The notes under the pieces: model-generated | The model's database searches: none | Told to the model about the DNA's origin: nothing | The model's input: the letters and a program-made list of their open reading frames with translations, nothing else | NCBI GenBank assembly: GCA_025642065.1 | Contig: JAODUP010000316.1 | Coordinates: forward strand, 248,001-312,000 | Length of the DNA: 64,000 nucleotides | Source: Paralvinella palmiformis | Lineage: Eukaryota; Annelida; Polychaeta; Terebellida; Alvinellidae | Direction of reading: 5' to 3' | Shown: one piece after another, positions 9,753 to 22,133 of the stretch | How positions within the stretch are numbered: the first letter of the stretch is position 1 | Layout: every line of letters starts with the position of its first letter | Position numbers and translations under genes: made by a program

Positions 9753-10744
9753 GAATCATTCGAGAATATATACCCGTAAGTTGACTTTACCTTATCAATT
9801 AACATCGATTTCACAGTAGCCGCCATCTTCACTAACACACAGAAATGTCTATTAGTTGTTGCTACGGTTGCTAACACTATTCTCTCGCGGTTGCTACCAT
9901 CACTATACTACCATCGCTGTTAATGTTAGCCACTTTGCCGGAAAGACTGGCTTACGAAGATAGCATTCTAGTCGATGCTACTTTAGCTCACTGAATTGAT
10001 TAACCTCATTGATTTATACCATAAAGTGTACCTCGGGAGAGCATTTGACAGTCTGGTCAAGATCAGGATCTTAACAATCGGAAGATCATAAACCAAGATC
10101 CATGAGTAATGATAATAATAGTCATAATGAGAATGTATCGTATTGTGATGTTGTATGGTAGACTCAATCGACAACAACATCTTAATTGAGCAACATTTTA
10201 TTAAGCTTTCGCCTGACCTGTATATTTTATAATATACGGGCTGTTAATAATAATTGACTTGTCACCTGTATACGGAGCTTATCATAATATCTTTGATGGA
10301 CGGAGGGTGGCATTGATAACGTAGACATAAAATAACGAACAGGACTCCTCGGTGTTTTTTCTCACGGGGGGTCCTGACGAGTCTGTTCCTTTGTCCTGTC
10401 AGTTGCGATAAAGACGCCTCATGACGTATGTCTCAGTAGACTCAGACCTGGATATTGGATACAAACAATCCATAAATACTACGAGGTCAGGCTCTTCTCT
10501 CGTTATTGGTCCCGGTTTTCAAGTCGGCGTGACGTCATCCAATGGATCCGCCAAGGTTTGTTTTTGGGACTGCTGTCTTCAACAATCGACCCATTTTATA
10601 TCTGTCTCTGGCTTCCTTCTAGTGTTAGTCCTGGAAGACTAAGTTCGCGTAAAATATCCACTAATTGCTGGCTAAAACCTTGAACCACATATTATATACT
10701 CAGTACCACATTATCCATAACACTGACTAGACAGAATCTTGATA

Positions 10745-10746
<2 letters not shown>
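9753..10746. other. No recognisable gene
   Basis: No open frame, repeat or RNA feature that I can support. Moderately AT-rich sequence. Confidence 0.6.
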
Positions 10747-10815
<69 letters not shown>

Positions 10816-11042
10816 GAGGGTGGGGGAGGTAGAAAGTATTGTTTACACCAAACATTGACTGACCAAAGCCTGCCAAATATCAGAAATTTTCCTGACTCTC
10901 TATCAACTTATTTATAAATTTGCCCTTCTAGGAACCCGTCAAATATGTTTGCTGAGGCATTGGTAGCCGACGCCCTAGGACAGCAATGGTTAAAGGCACT
11001 TTGCACTCGACACCGTACGGATACATGTACATATTAATTTAT

Positions 11043-11091
<49 letters not shown>

Positions 11092-11611
11092 GCTTATTTA
11101 AATAATAGTTGTAAAACATTATGAGGAAAATGGATATATAGCTACATACTGCAGCCTAATGCCTACTGTACTAAGGTCAGGATGTCAGCTGTAGTGGGGT
11201 GAAAGTTTGAAGTGCAGGAAGGGTCGAAGTACTTAAATGCCTAAGGTCCCGGATGACGGAAAATAACTTGATATTAACTTCGGTATTGTAAGTTTCAATT
11301 TTTTGCCGGTTTATACAACAGCCTAATTACTACACACATGTGACACTGTTCCTAATGTTTGACTTCGTTTATGTATGAGATAAAGACGTTGATTTGGGGG
11401 TTTTATTTACGAAATATATGTTAAACTTTTACTTAAATAAAATTCTGGTTGTTGACTGTTTTTTTGGACGGTGATGTGTTAATGAACCTAAATTTATTAA
11501 ATGATAAATGCTTTAATCTCTCAATTAATCAGCTTAATAGAAGGGCAAATTTATAAATATTCTGGTCATTCAATGTTTGGTGTAAACAATACTTTCTACC
11601 TCCCCCACCCC

Positions 11612-11660
<49 letters not shown>
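10747..11660. mobile_element. 914-bp inverted-repeat element with microsatellite tips
   Basis: The left arm (10747-10930) reads (TA)n, (GA)n, then GGTGGGGGAGGTAGAAAGTA to AAATTTGCCCTTCTA. The right arm (11538-11660) is its reverse complement, ending in (CT)n(TA)n. The left arm carries about 40 extra nt. The 607-nt centre has no ORF and holds a further (AT)n at 11043-11089. It looks like a foldback or MITE-like element, or an inverted duplication. Superfamily cannot be assigned. Confidence 0.6.
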
Positions 11661-11664
<4 letters not shown>

Positions 11665-11755
11665 GAGTTGGATTTATGACTGTCATAAACCTGTTTATGA
11701 CATACCATAAACTAATTAATCCATGTATTTTACTGTATTCATAAATGTCATACAT

Positions 11756-11801
<46 letters not shown>

Positions 11802-12151
11802 CAATATGATATATGCATTTCTAAGTAAGTCTAAAGCAAGCTGCTGGTTCCTATTGAGGCAAACCTTTTAAAGTCTTATATTACGTAGCTAGGTCCGTAT
11901 TGTTCCCGTAGTAACGTTACTACGCCAAAAAAACATAACACGGAGCTAAATGTTGCTAACTATAGCTTACTATAAATGGGTACCCAGAATGTGTAAATAC
12001 TCGGTTTTGTTCACATCTGAGAGGTCTGACTGGAAATATTCGAAACACTCCAAACTGGAGATAAACATCGCAGTGCTCCAAACACAGCTCTGACGAAGTA
12101 ACTTACTTTAATAATAATAATAATTATTATTATCAAACTGTAGAGCAACGT
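11661..12151. repeat. Short palindromes and (AT)n
   Basis: TTTATGAC/GTCATAAA inverted motifs cluster at 11673-11705. (AT)n occupies 11758-11798. A palindromic (AAT)n(ATT)n lies at 12110-12134. No gene is seen. Confidence 0.8.
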
Positions 12152-12313
12152 GGCGCCTCCATGGCTTAAGTGATAGCGCAGTTGGCCACAGATCTAAAGC
12201 ATCTGGGTTTAAACCCCGGCAGGGCTATATCAGTGTATCAGCTTTCACTTTGCCTCATTATATTTATAAAATATCATCCCAATTATCACATGGCTTTAAA
12301 GGTGTGTAGACCT
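12152..12313 (+). mobile_element. tRNA-derived SINE copy abutting the 1,825-bp array
   Basis: Head GGCGCCTCCATGGCTTAAGT, A-box and B-box (GGGTTTAAACCCC), then a decayed body (CTTTCACTTTGCCTCATTA). Its decayed 3' end stops exactly where the first tandem unit begins. Confidence 0.8.
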
Positions 12314-14138
12314 GAGGCTGCAGATCAAGCATAATTAATGCAGTTATGGATCGTTCATCAAGAGCCTCAGTAACGTCAGCGTGGTCTGTCAAGACAACAG
12401 TTTCTGGTGAATGACCTCTAAAATAACAAAACTGATCGTTGTCATAGAGGTCATCATGACCTCATTGCTCTTCCATACACCTTACTACTACATTGACAAT
12501 CAATTTCGATATGACGAGAAGGCTGCATCTAGAACAATAATTCTCTGTATCCTAGCCAGATCTCTTGAGCCTCAACCATTGACCTATTTATAATGGCTGT
12601 TACGAGTGGCAGGTTTTGGTCGACGCATTTCTTCAAGGGCCAAGTAGGCCATGGGTCTAAGGCGCAAAACGTCGCCCGTAGATCGATGGTAGATCACTGG
12701 TAGCCCCGCTGGTGGACCGGCAACGGCAGCCTTCCCAAACCGTTAACTCCACTCATCAACCAGGCGATTACGTCATCTGGCGATTGAGTGAATTTCAATA
12801 TGCACGTTGTGTAATATAATATATTATTTTGTAATAATAACTAGATTAGACAATCATGGCCATGTAATATAGATATACTTTATTATTTCTGAACCCGCTG
12901 AACCGTCTAATTCTGACAAATTTACTCAGCGTGATCCTGGACATCAAACCTTTTGCGGAATATAGTATTACAGTACTGTGTGTGGGTACGTGGGTGCTTG
13001 CGTGCGATTTATTGATTGCATACCGTGTTTCTGTGACTCTGTCATTCAACTTTGTACCGCTAACTAGTTAATCAGTTATACCATGTGAAGGATATTCAAC
13101 AATAAATACAATAACCATCTTATTGCCATCTCTTAGATGTCCAATAGTTTACTTTAATCCCAAATAGGTCATGTCGTTTATGATTCATGATTGAACTTAA
13201 AAGTGAAATGGACTTTCAAATTGACACCTTTAATTAGTATCTTTTATATTAAACATCTTCATTCAAACATTATCTAGTATGGAATCAAACCGATGGTTCG
13301 TCGATAATTTGGGGCATAAAACGCTGTCACCAATTAAAGTTTAGAGAGTTCATCCCCCGAAAAATATTCCTTACTGTTCTTTTTCACACATATAGCCAAT
13401 AGATGTTGTTAAACACCAATAAGTTGAGATTCTTTTATTCCATTGTTTACGATCCATAGAGAGATGACACGAAATTGGCGACTCGCTTTCTTTAGACGTA
13501 GGCCCTTCTGCCTAAAATTCCCTACAAACATCGGTCTTGTTTGCTGTTTACATGGTCAAATACATATCGAGAAATTGTTCATCATTAAAGACGTCTGTTG
13601 TACCTCACCATTGTTACTAAATGAAGCATTACTCTGGTTATGATCACACAAAAATGAATGACATAATCTTCTATTTTATCCGGTACGTGTAATCAGCTTT
13701 CGATTCATGAACATCACCCCTTGTTCTTGACCAAACAGAACGTTTCTGATTGTTGTTATGGAAACCAAATATGTGACGAACTACTATTTATTGATGTGCT
13801 AGGTCTATGCATAAAGTATTGATTCAAGGGTGAATGCGTAAGTGTCCAGATAAGTAGGTCAGAAATTGTCTCATGCAGTGAAATTCAGAATTTGAAATAT
13901 ACCAAATCACATTGCTATACTGGTCCCACGATTTCCACATTGTATGTATTGTTATATTAATATATTTAAAATTTCATTATTTTTGTCATGATTGGAAGTT
14001 GTTTCAGTTAATTTGTTGATCATTGGTAGCTTGCAAATATAATGAGTACTGACGATTTACGTAACGGAAGACATACATACATAAACTGAACATCTGTCCA
14101 GATTAATGCATTTTCTTTGATGCCAAAGTTAAATTCTG
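12314..14138. repeat. 1,825-bp tandem unit, copy 1
   Basis: Unit beginning GAGGCTGCAGATCAAGCATA. It carries a GC-richer stretch at about 12612-12790 but no credible ORF; the 60-67 codon frames recur in each copy and are not conserved-looking proteins. It differs from copies 2 and 3 at scattered single bases only. Confidence 0.95.
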
Positions 14139-15963
14139 GAGGCTGCAGATCAAGCATAATTAATGCAGTTATGGATCGTTCATCAAGAGCCTCAGTAACG
14201 TCAGCGTGGTCTGTCAAGACAACAGTTTCTGGTGAATGACCTCTAAAATAACAAAACTGATCGTTGTCATAGAGGTCATCATGACCTCATTGCTCTTCCA
14301 TACACCTTACTACTACATTGACAATCAATTTCGATATGACGAGAAGGCTGCATCTAGAACAATAATTCTCTGTATCCTAGCCAGATCTCTTGAGCCTCAA
14401 CCATTGACCTATTTATAATGGCTGTTACGAGTGGCAGGTTTTGGTCGACGCATTTCTTCAAGGGCCAAGTAGGCCATGGGTCTAAGGCGCAAAACGTCGC
14501 CCGTAGATCGATGGTAGATCACTGGTAGCCCCGCTGGTGGACCGGCAACGGCAGCCTTCCCAAACCGTTAACTCCACTCATCAACCAGGCGATTACGTCA
14601 TCTGGCGATTGAGTGAATTTCAATATGCACGTTGTGTAATATAATATATTATTTTGTAATAATAACTAGATTAGACAATCATGGCCATATAATATAGATA
14701 TACTTTATTATTTCTGAACCCGCTGAACCGTCTAATTCTGACAAATTTACTCAGCGTGATCCTGGACATCAAACCTTTTGCGGAATATAGTATTACAGTA
14801 CTGTGTGTGGGTACGTGGGTGCTTGCGTGCGATTTATTGATTGCATACCGTGTTTCTGTGACTCTGTCATTCAACTTTGTACCGCTAACTAGTTAATCAG
14901 TTATACCATGTGAAGGATATTAAAAAATAAATACAATAACCATCTTATTGCCATCTCTTAGATGTCCAATAGTTTACTTTAATCCCAAATAGGTCATGTC
15001 ATTTATGATTCATGATTGAACTTAAAAGTGAAATGGACTTTCAAATTGACACCTTTAATTAGTATCTTTTATATTAAACATCTTCATTCAAACATTATCT
15101 AGTATGGAATCAAACCGATGGTTCGTCGATAATTTGGGGCATAAAACGCTGTCACCAATTAAAGTTTAGAGAGTTCATCCCCCGAAAAATATTCCTTACT
15201 GTTCTTTTTCACACATATAGCCAATAGATGTTGTTAAACACCAATAAGTTGAGATTCTTTTATTCCATTGTTTACGATCCATAGAGAGATGACACGAAAT
15301 TGGCGACTCGCTTTCTTTAGACGTAGGCCCTTCTGCCTAAAATTCCCTACAAACATCGGTCTTGTTTGCTGTTTACATGGTCAAATACATATCGAGAAAT
15401 TGTTCATCATTAAAGACGTCTGTTGTACCTCACCATTGTTACTAAATGAAGCATTACTCTGGTTATGATCACACAAAAATGAATGACATAATCTTCTATT
15501 TTATCCGGTACGTGTAATCAGCTTTCGATTCATGAACATCACCCCTTGTTCTTGACCAAACAGAACGTTTCTGATTGTTGTTATGGAAACCAAATATGTG
15601 ACGAACTACTATTTATTGATGTGCTAGGTCTATGCATAAAGTATTGATTCAAGGGTGAATGCGTAAGTGTCCAGATAATTAGGTCAGAAATTGTCTCATG
15701 CAGTGAAATTCAGAATTTGAAATATACCAAATCACATTGCTATACTGGTCCCACGATTTCCACATTGTATGTATTGTTATATTAATATATTTAAAATTTC
15801 ATTATTTTTGTCATGATTGGAAGTTGTCTCAGTTAATTTGTTGGTCATTGGTAGCTTGCAAATATAATGAGTACTGACGATTTACGTAACGGAAGACATA
15901 CATACATAAACTGAACATCTGTCCAGATTAATGCATTTTCTTTGATGCCAAAGTTAAATTCTG
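14139..15963. repeat. 1,825-bp tandem unit, copy 2
   Basis: Follows copy 1 with no spacer. It carries private variants (for example CATATAATATAG near 14687 and ATTAAAAAATAAATAC near 14920) where copies 1 and 3 agree with each other. Confidence 0.95.
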
Positions 15964-17741
15964 GAGGCTGCAGATCAAGCATAATTAATGCAGTTATGGA
16001 TCGTTCATCAAGAGCCTCAGTAACGTCAGCGTGGTCTGTCAAGACAACAGTTTCTGGTGAATGACCTCTAAAATAACAAAACTGATCGTTGTCATAGAGG
16101 TCATCATGACCTCATTGCTCTTCCATACACCTTACTACTACATTGACAATCAATTTCGATATGACGAGAAGGCTGCATCTAGAACAATAATTCTCTGTAT
16201 CCTAGCCAGATCTCTTGAGCCTCAACCATTGACCTATTTATAATGGCTGTTACGAGTGGCAGATTTTGGTCGACACATTTCTTCAAGGGCCAAGTAGGCC
16301 ATGGGTCTAAGGCGCAAAACGTCGCCCGTAGATCGATGGTAGATCACTGGTAGCCCCGCTGGTGGACCGGCAACGGCAGCCTTCCCAAACCGTTAACTCC
16401 ACTCATCAACCAGGCGATTACGTCATCTGGCGATTGAGTGAATTTCAATATGCACGTTGTGTAATATAATATATTATTTTGTAATAATAACTAGATTAGA
16501 CAATCATGGCCATGTAATATAGATATACTTTATTATTTCTGAACCCGCTGAACCGTCTAATTCTGACAAATTTACTCAGCGTGATCCTGGACATCAAACC
16601 TTTTGCGGAATATAGTATTACAGTACTGTGTGTGGGTACGTGGGTGCTTGCGTGCGATTTATTGATTGCATACCGTGTTTCTGTGACTCTGTCATTCAAC
16701 TTTGTACCGCTAACTAGTTAATCAGTTATACCATGTGAAGGATATTCAACAATAAATACAATAACCATCTTATTGCCATCTCTTAGATGTCCAATAGTTT
16801 ACTTTAATCCCAAATAGGTCATGTCGTTTATGATTCATGATTGAACTTAAAAGTGAAATGGACTTTCAAATTGACACCTTTAATTAGTATCTTTTATATT
16901 AAACATCTTCATTCAAACATTATCTAGTATGGAATCAAACCGATGGTTCGTCGATAATTTGGGGCATAAAACGCTGTCACCAATTAAAGTTTAGAGAGTT
17001 CATCCCCCGAAAAATATTCCTTACTGTTCTTTTTCACACATATAGCCAATAGATGTTGTTAAACACCAATAAGTTGAGATTCTTTTATTCCATTGTTTAC
17101 GATCCATAGAGAGATGACACGAAATTGGCGACTCGCTTTCTTTAGACGTAGGCCCTTCTGCCTAAAATTCCCTACAAACATCGGTCTTGTTTGCTGTTTA
17201 CATGGTCAAATACATATCGAGAAATTGTTCATCATTAAAGACGTCTGTTGTACCTCACCATTGTTACTAAATGAAGCATTACTCTGGTTATGATCACACA
17301 AAAATGAATGACATAATCTTCTATTTTATCCGGTACGTGTAATCAGCTTTCGATTCATGAAGATCACCCCTTGTTCTTGACCAAACAGAACGTTTCTGAT
17401 TGTTGTTATGGAAACCAAATATGTGACGAACTACTATTTATTGATGTGCTAGGTCTATGCATAAAGTATTGATTCAAGGGTGAATGCGTAAGTGTCCAGA
17501 TAATTAGGTCAGAAATTGTCTCATGCAGTGAAATTCAGAATTTGAAATATACCAAATCACATTGCTATACTGGTCCCACGATTTCCACATTGTATGTATG
17601 TTATATTAATATATTTCAAATTTCATTATTTTTGTCATGATTGCAAATTGTCACAGTTTATTTGTTGGTCACTGGTAGCTTGCAAATATAATGAGTACTG
17701 ACGATTTACGTAACCGAAGACATACATACATAAACTGAACA
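15964..17741. repeat. 1,825-bp tandem unit, copy 3 (truncated)
   Basis: Lacks the last 46 nt of the unit and has a 1-nt deletion near 17600. Its final 120 nt (17630-17741) carry more differences than the rest, as expected at the edge of an array homogenised by unequal exchange. Confidence 0.95.
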
Positions 17742-18678
17742 GATGGAATGGGGTGCGATATTTTTCTGCGTGGTGCATAGCAGTTTCCTGTCCATAAGTT
17801 ATTATAGTTGAACAATAATTCTAAACAAAGCATTTTGCTATTTAATTTCGTACAAGCACACATCATACGGACTATAATCATATCTTGCTGAAAATTCGCA
17901 TTTCGTTTTGTCATCAGTGAAATGTTGCTAAACCGACATCCGGATATGCACAAACACGTGGTGTTCTTAGCCGCGGATAAAGAACACGTTCCCTCGAGCT
18001 GGTTCAAGTTTTCTCTACTGACAGCATTGATTCAGCAATTTTTTTTTTTTTGACTTTTATCAGTCTTGTCATCTAGAATGCTCCCGAATCACTGATTCTT
18101 GCGCTGCAATCATATTTCTCAGTTACAAACAGACAACAACAAGCTAAGCTCGTGAGGATTCCAGAGTTTGTTTTATACGAAATATTCTTCGACAGATGCC
18201 ATAACACACTCGAGGTCAATGTTGCAACGCGGCTGAGTAGAATCGAGTGAATCAACTGAAACATTATTAAACAATTTAATTCCTTGAAGATACACTCTGC
18301 TATGATTGATGATGTGAAAGCCTGTGGCTAGTATAAAGGTCTGGCAAAAATGTAAACTGTACTGAAAATGGGACATAGCATTCAACATACAAGTTATTGT
18401 TTTGAATCATCCCTCAATTGTTACTTGTGAGAAAGATGACACATTTATCTATACATGTAGACACATTAGGAGTATATGTGACAACAATCAATGATAATTA
18501 ATGCTAAAGAAGATTCACAGATATATTTTGCATTATCTTAGCCAATATGTCGCAAACAATGAATACACTGGCATAAATAAGTCTTATGGTTAGTATTTTG
18601 AAATAAGAGATTAGACACGAATGATTATAAAATAAACCTTTTTCGTCTTCTGCTGGTTGAGCAGTTGTCTCCGTATCT
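17742..18678. other. No recognisable gene
   Basis: One T12 run near 18040. The minus-strand frames of 60-112 codons show no domain, signal peptide or splice context. Confidence 0.55.
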
Positions 18679-18693
18679 TCTCTAGAGTGTGCA

Positions 18694-18839
18694 TCATTAC
18701 CAACCGTGTTCGAATCCCGGCGTGGGCATATCTGAAAGTTGTTCCGTCTTTCACTTCGTCTCATTACCTTTGGAAGTCGCTCGGCCCATTTAGCCTACTT
18801 TGTGCACAAAAGTGGCCGTAAAACATCGATCAATCGTCA
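18694..18839 (+). mobile_element. 5'-truncated tRNA-derived SINE with 15-bp target-site duplication
   Basis: Starts inside the tRNA-like head just before the B-box (GTGTTCGAATCCC), then the full body and a (ATC)n-like end. The direct repeat TCTCTAGAGTGTGCA at 18679-18693 and 18840-18854 flanks it exactly. The truncation with an intact duplication points to LINE-driven integration. Confidence 0.9.
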
Positions 18840-18854
18840 TCTCTAGAGTGTGCA

Positions 18855-19273
18855 CGCAGCTTTTGTATCTGAAATGGGTAAACATTGGACTAATCGATGC
18901 CTACAATTGCCTGGCGCACTTGTGGAATTGTTAATGCTCCCCTTGTTAGTATCGGTAGTAAAAGAAAGCATTCATTGATGAATATGTATGATGACGCTGG
19001 CAAAACAAATACAACCACTTCATACAACAGAAGACATCTGCTACTGTTTTGGCATTCTGTAATGATAAATGTTATCTTCGTGAATTGTTGCCAGTAATTT
19101 AGTAATTATTTGTTATCAAATACAAGATCGTTTTACCTGTTGACTATAACTAACAGGTTGTTGTTCTTGTGATATTAACATAGTAATGTGTCTGTCATTT
19201 TCTGTGTCAGCTAATTCAATTTTATGTTGTGTGGTTTATGATTCTCGCTAACGTCAATTATTCCAAAGGTCAC
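18855..19273. other. No recognisable gene
   Basis: Unremarkable sequence. No feature that I can support. Confidence 0.55.
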
Positions 19274-19451
19274 AGTGAGTGAGTGAGTGAGTGAGTGAGT
19301 GAGTGAGTGAGTGAGTGAGTGAGTGAGTGAGTGAGTGAGTGAGTGAGTGAGTGAGTGAGTGAGTGAGTGAGTGAGTGAGTGAGTGAGTGAGTGAGTGAGT
19401 GAGTGAGTGAGTGAGTGAGTGAGTGAGTGAGTGAGTGAGTGAGTGAGTGAG
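19274..19451. repeat. Pure (GTGA)n tetranucleotide array
   Basis: About 44 uninterrupted GTGA units, the longest perfect simple array in the window. The same motif recurs in imperfect form, in either orientation, at several other loci. Confidence 0.97.
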
Positions 19452-20504
19452 AATGGGAATAAATAATTAAGCCACGAAGAATACCAACGAGCTATTCGAA
19501 ATTGACGGCATCGCTTTATCGATTTATGCTTTTATAATATTTGTAAAGTTTGGCGTATACGGCCAGTTGAGACTGACCCCGATAATCTCGTGACTATTGC
19601 CGTATAATTTAGTACAATTAGCCTTTATGGTATGCGTCTTATTCTATCTGAAGTGATGGAATATTTCTACATTGGGTAAGAGGCTTGAGCTCTAACCCAA
19701 AAAATACGAAAAATGTAGTCTACAATATTGAATTTAGTTATCTTATGGCGATGCTTACATCGAAATAAACCATGACATTCGGTTCAGAAGTATTAAATGA
19801 CGTAATCTCTGACGTCACTCCTATCCGTTTCCATAGATATGTTATAATAAATAAACCTGGCGTTAAAATGTTCGAGAGAGAGCACAAATTATTTCGTTCA
19901 TAATTATATCCTAATTTCGGGGTGGGGGGTGGGGGGTGGTAGAAGCAAAGCAATTAGAAACGCAAAATATTTTAAAATAATAATTTCCTGTTATTTATAT
20001 TACTTTTAACGAGGTTGACCCGTAAATTGAACCTCCGAACATTTATAAACATAATTCTGAGTGAACGTTTATATTTGGAGAACTAAAGCTCCATCACCAA
20101 AGAAACTTATCGTGTTTAAACTCTTAACTTCATCAAAACAAAATTCACATATCAAGGCAAAACATTACCAATATTCAGTGTCTGTCATATAGATATCCTT
20201 GCCACTGTACCCGCCATCCTCCCCCCCCCCCTCGCCCAAGTTAGCCACACTCGGCAGAATGTGGAAGTTTTATTGACGTTTTCACGTTTGGGTATCTAAG
20301 GTAAACATACAACATACAGGTAGTAACCATTAAAGCACTGGCTGACCTAATTCAGAACGACTACATTATTAAGTAGGTCAAACGAGTAGGCAGCAGCAGC
20401 AGCCTTTAGACTTCATCCCAGAATGCACTTTCAGATTTCCATTGTTCCAAGGAATCGATGCTGGATTGATTGTATCAATTAATCAACACCATTACCATCA
20501 TAAT
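19452..20504. other. No recognisable gene
   Basis: Contains G-rich GGGGTGGGGGGT near 19920 and a C10 run near 20221. No coding signal is seen. Confidence 0.55.
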
Positions 20505-20883
20505 ATTTCGACACCTCAGATGCTGACCTCAGCTTTATTCTGGGTTCGAATAACTAAATAAATCCTACCTATATGAACCATATATATCGATACACGTCCG
20601 AAGTCTGGCGTCGAAGTTGTTCTCTAACCTAAGTGAAAGGTTAAGCCTTTTATATACCCTCAACGTGTTAACAAACATTACAGTTTGTACACCTCGTGAG
20701 ACAATGTTCACCTACTCCGTATGGAATCAGTGAAGTGATTTAGCTAAAATAAAAACAAAGCAGCAATACCACACAATGGATTATTACTGGACTAGAACGA
20801 AATATCGTCTCAAACCTAACAGCTAACCCTCATACGTTTCCGTTCATCACTAAAGGAACGTTCATTCACGCTTAATTTAGCGT
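20505..20883 (-). mobile_element. LTR-like dispersed repeat, minus-strand copy
   Basis: Reverse-complement partner of 6421-6780. On the minus strand TATATAAAAGGC is followed by an initiator-like TTTCACTTAGGTTAGAG and later AATAAAGCTGAGGTCAGC. The two copies share the promoter-like core better than some other parts. A solo LTR is inferred. No flanking coding region is visible. Confidence 0.45.
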
Positions 20884-21185
20884 CCCTAGGTATATGCAGT
20901 TAGGTGTGGTGGAATCTAAATTAAAGCGCCTATCCACTTGATCTATTTGACCCATGGTCGAGAACAGCGGATTTCAGGCAGATCTCCGATACCGCGAATG
21001 ACACGTCGGGATTATAATAGCTATACATTTAACAAATTTCCTATATCAGTGTAACCTAATTACTCATAACATGGGAAAAAACTCTGTCCGCAGCTTAATA
21101 CCCATGGAGATGCCTGCTGGAGTAACAAACGACTCCAGGAGTATAAATCCATCAAACCGGATAGTATGAATTAATAAGTCGCTTC

Positions 21186-21231
21186 GTGTGTGTGCGCGCG
21201 CGCGTGTGTGTCTGTGTGTGTGTGTATATGC

Positions 21232-21262
<31 letters not shown>

Positions 21263-21284
21263 CACGTGTGTGTGTGTGTGTGGC
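21186..21284. repeat. (GT)n/(CG)n microsatellite
   Basis: GT tract with an embedded CGCGCGCG patch at 21196-21204 and TGCACGTG near 21261, an alternating purine-pyrimidine stretch about 95 nt long. Confidence 0.9.
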
Positions 21285-21900
21285 CACATATTTCACGATA
21301 TTAAACATCATCCCATACTAACACAGACAATGCTATTTATTATTATAGCAACAATGATGATAAAAGTAATCAGCTACTGGGAAGATAATTTCGTGTCTGA
21401 CGTCATCTGAACTGACAAGTCAATCAACCAATATGTCCAAGTCACAGAAGAAATCGAGGATACTGAAGACAATATTAGCCCGAGAGCACCCTTAAAGCAG
21501 TTAACAATGTCTCTTGAACAAATACAAAACAGGGACATTATAATCTGATCTGCAATACGCGAATAAACATAAATTCACTTTGACATCCATTAGCTAAATA
21601 TCCATAAATTTATAAAAAAATGTAAACGCTGATCTTCTTACCTCATGGCCAGTGTGCAAAAATACAACCACCAATACTAACAAATACTGTTAAACGTATG
21701 TCCGTATACACACAAATCACATTTTAAGCCGACCAATAGATTTGAACTAACTCACGGCTCCATCCTCCGCCCGGCCATCGAAACGTCATGACCAAAAAAT
21801 AACTAGCCTACTCCCTGCTGCCATCTGGCGATCAAAAGATCGACCGCCGGAAAGGGCCGAAGTTTGTCGATCGTCTTCGGGAAGGTGGCACGGCTCATGG
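21285..21900. other. Upstream region of the plus-strand gene start
   Basis: No coding signal. The last 180 nt become GC- and CpG-richer (CGACCGCCGGAAAGG and similar), consistent with a promoter-proximal region. A CTCF-like word, CCATCTGGCG, lies at 21821. Confidence 0.4.
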
Positions 21901-22063
21901 GCGGGATTTATACCACGGCCGGCGGAGACGCGAGCCAGAAGTGAACAATGAGTCAGTGGAGGAGCATGGTTTAGCCTTGATGCGATTAACCGCCGAAGTC
22001 ATCGATTATGTTGCTTTGCCACCGACTTCGGGATAACACAGCGCGCCCGAACCGAGCCGGAAG
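21901..22063 (+). promoter_or_regulatory. Putative TATA box and 5' leader with three upstream ORFs
   Basis: TTTATA at 21907-21912 sits in GC-rich sequence, so a start near 21935-21945 is expected. The leader then contains three short upstream ORFs: 21948-21974 (8 codons plus stop), 21980-22036 (18 plus stop) and 22008-22067 (19 plus stop). The stop of the last overlaps the main ATG as ATGA. The start site itself is inferred and not shown. Confidence 0.4.
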
Positions 22064-22133
22064 ATGACGGCGCTAGTCCTGGACATTTTGTGGATTCTGT
22101 GCTGCACGATTCCCGAGTTAGCGGCTCTGGAAG
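22064..22133 (+). CDS. Exon 1 of a plus-strand secreted or membrane protein gene
   Basis: Encodes 23 residues plus one base: an initiator Met, a hydrophobic core (LVLDILWILCC) and a small-residue end, as in a signal peptide. It ends at the donor GGAAG|GTAAGTC, phase 1, the phase commonly found after signal-peptide exons. It lies in a GC-rich stretch with a TATA-like box upstream. The product is not recognised. Confidence 0.5.

Noticed and set aside
12411..17293. Three identical sets of 60-67 codon ORFs
   Set aside because: They repeat only because the 1,825-bp unit repeats. Differences between copies show no coding bias that I could see, and there is no domain.
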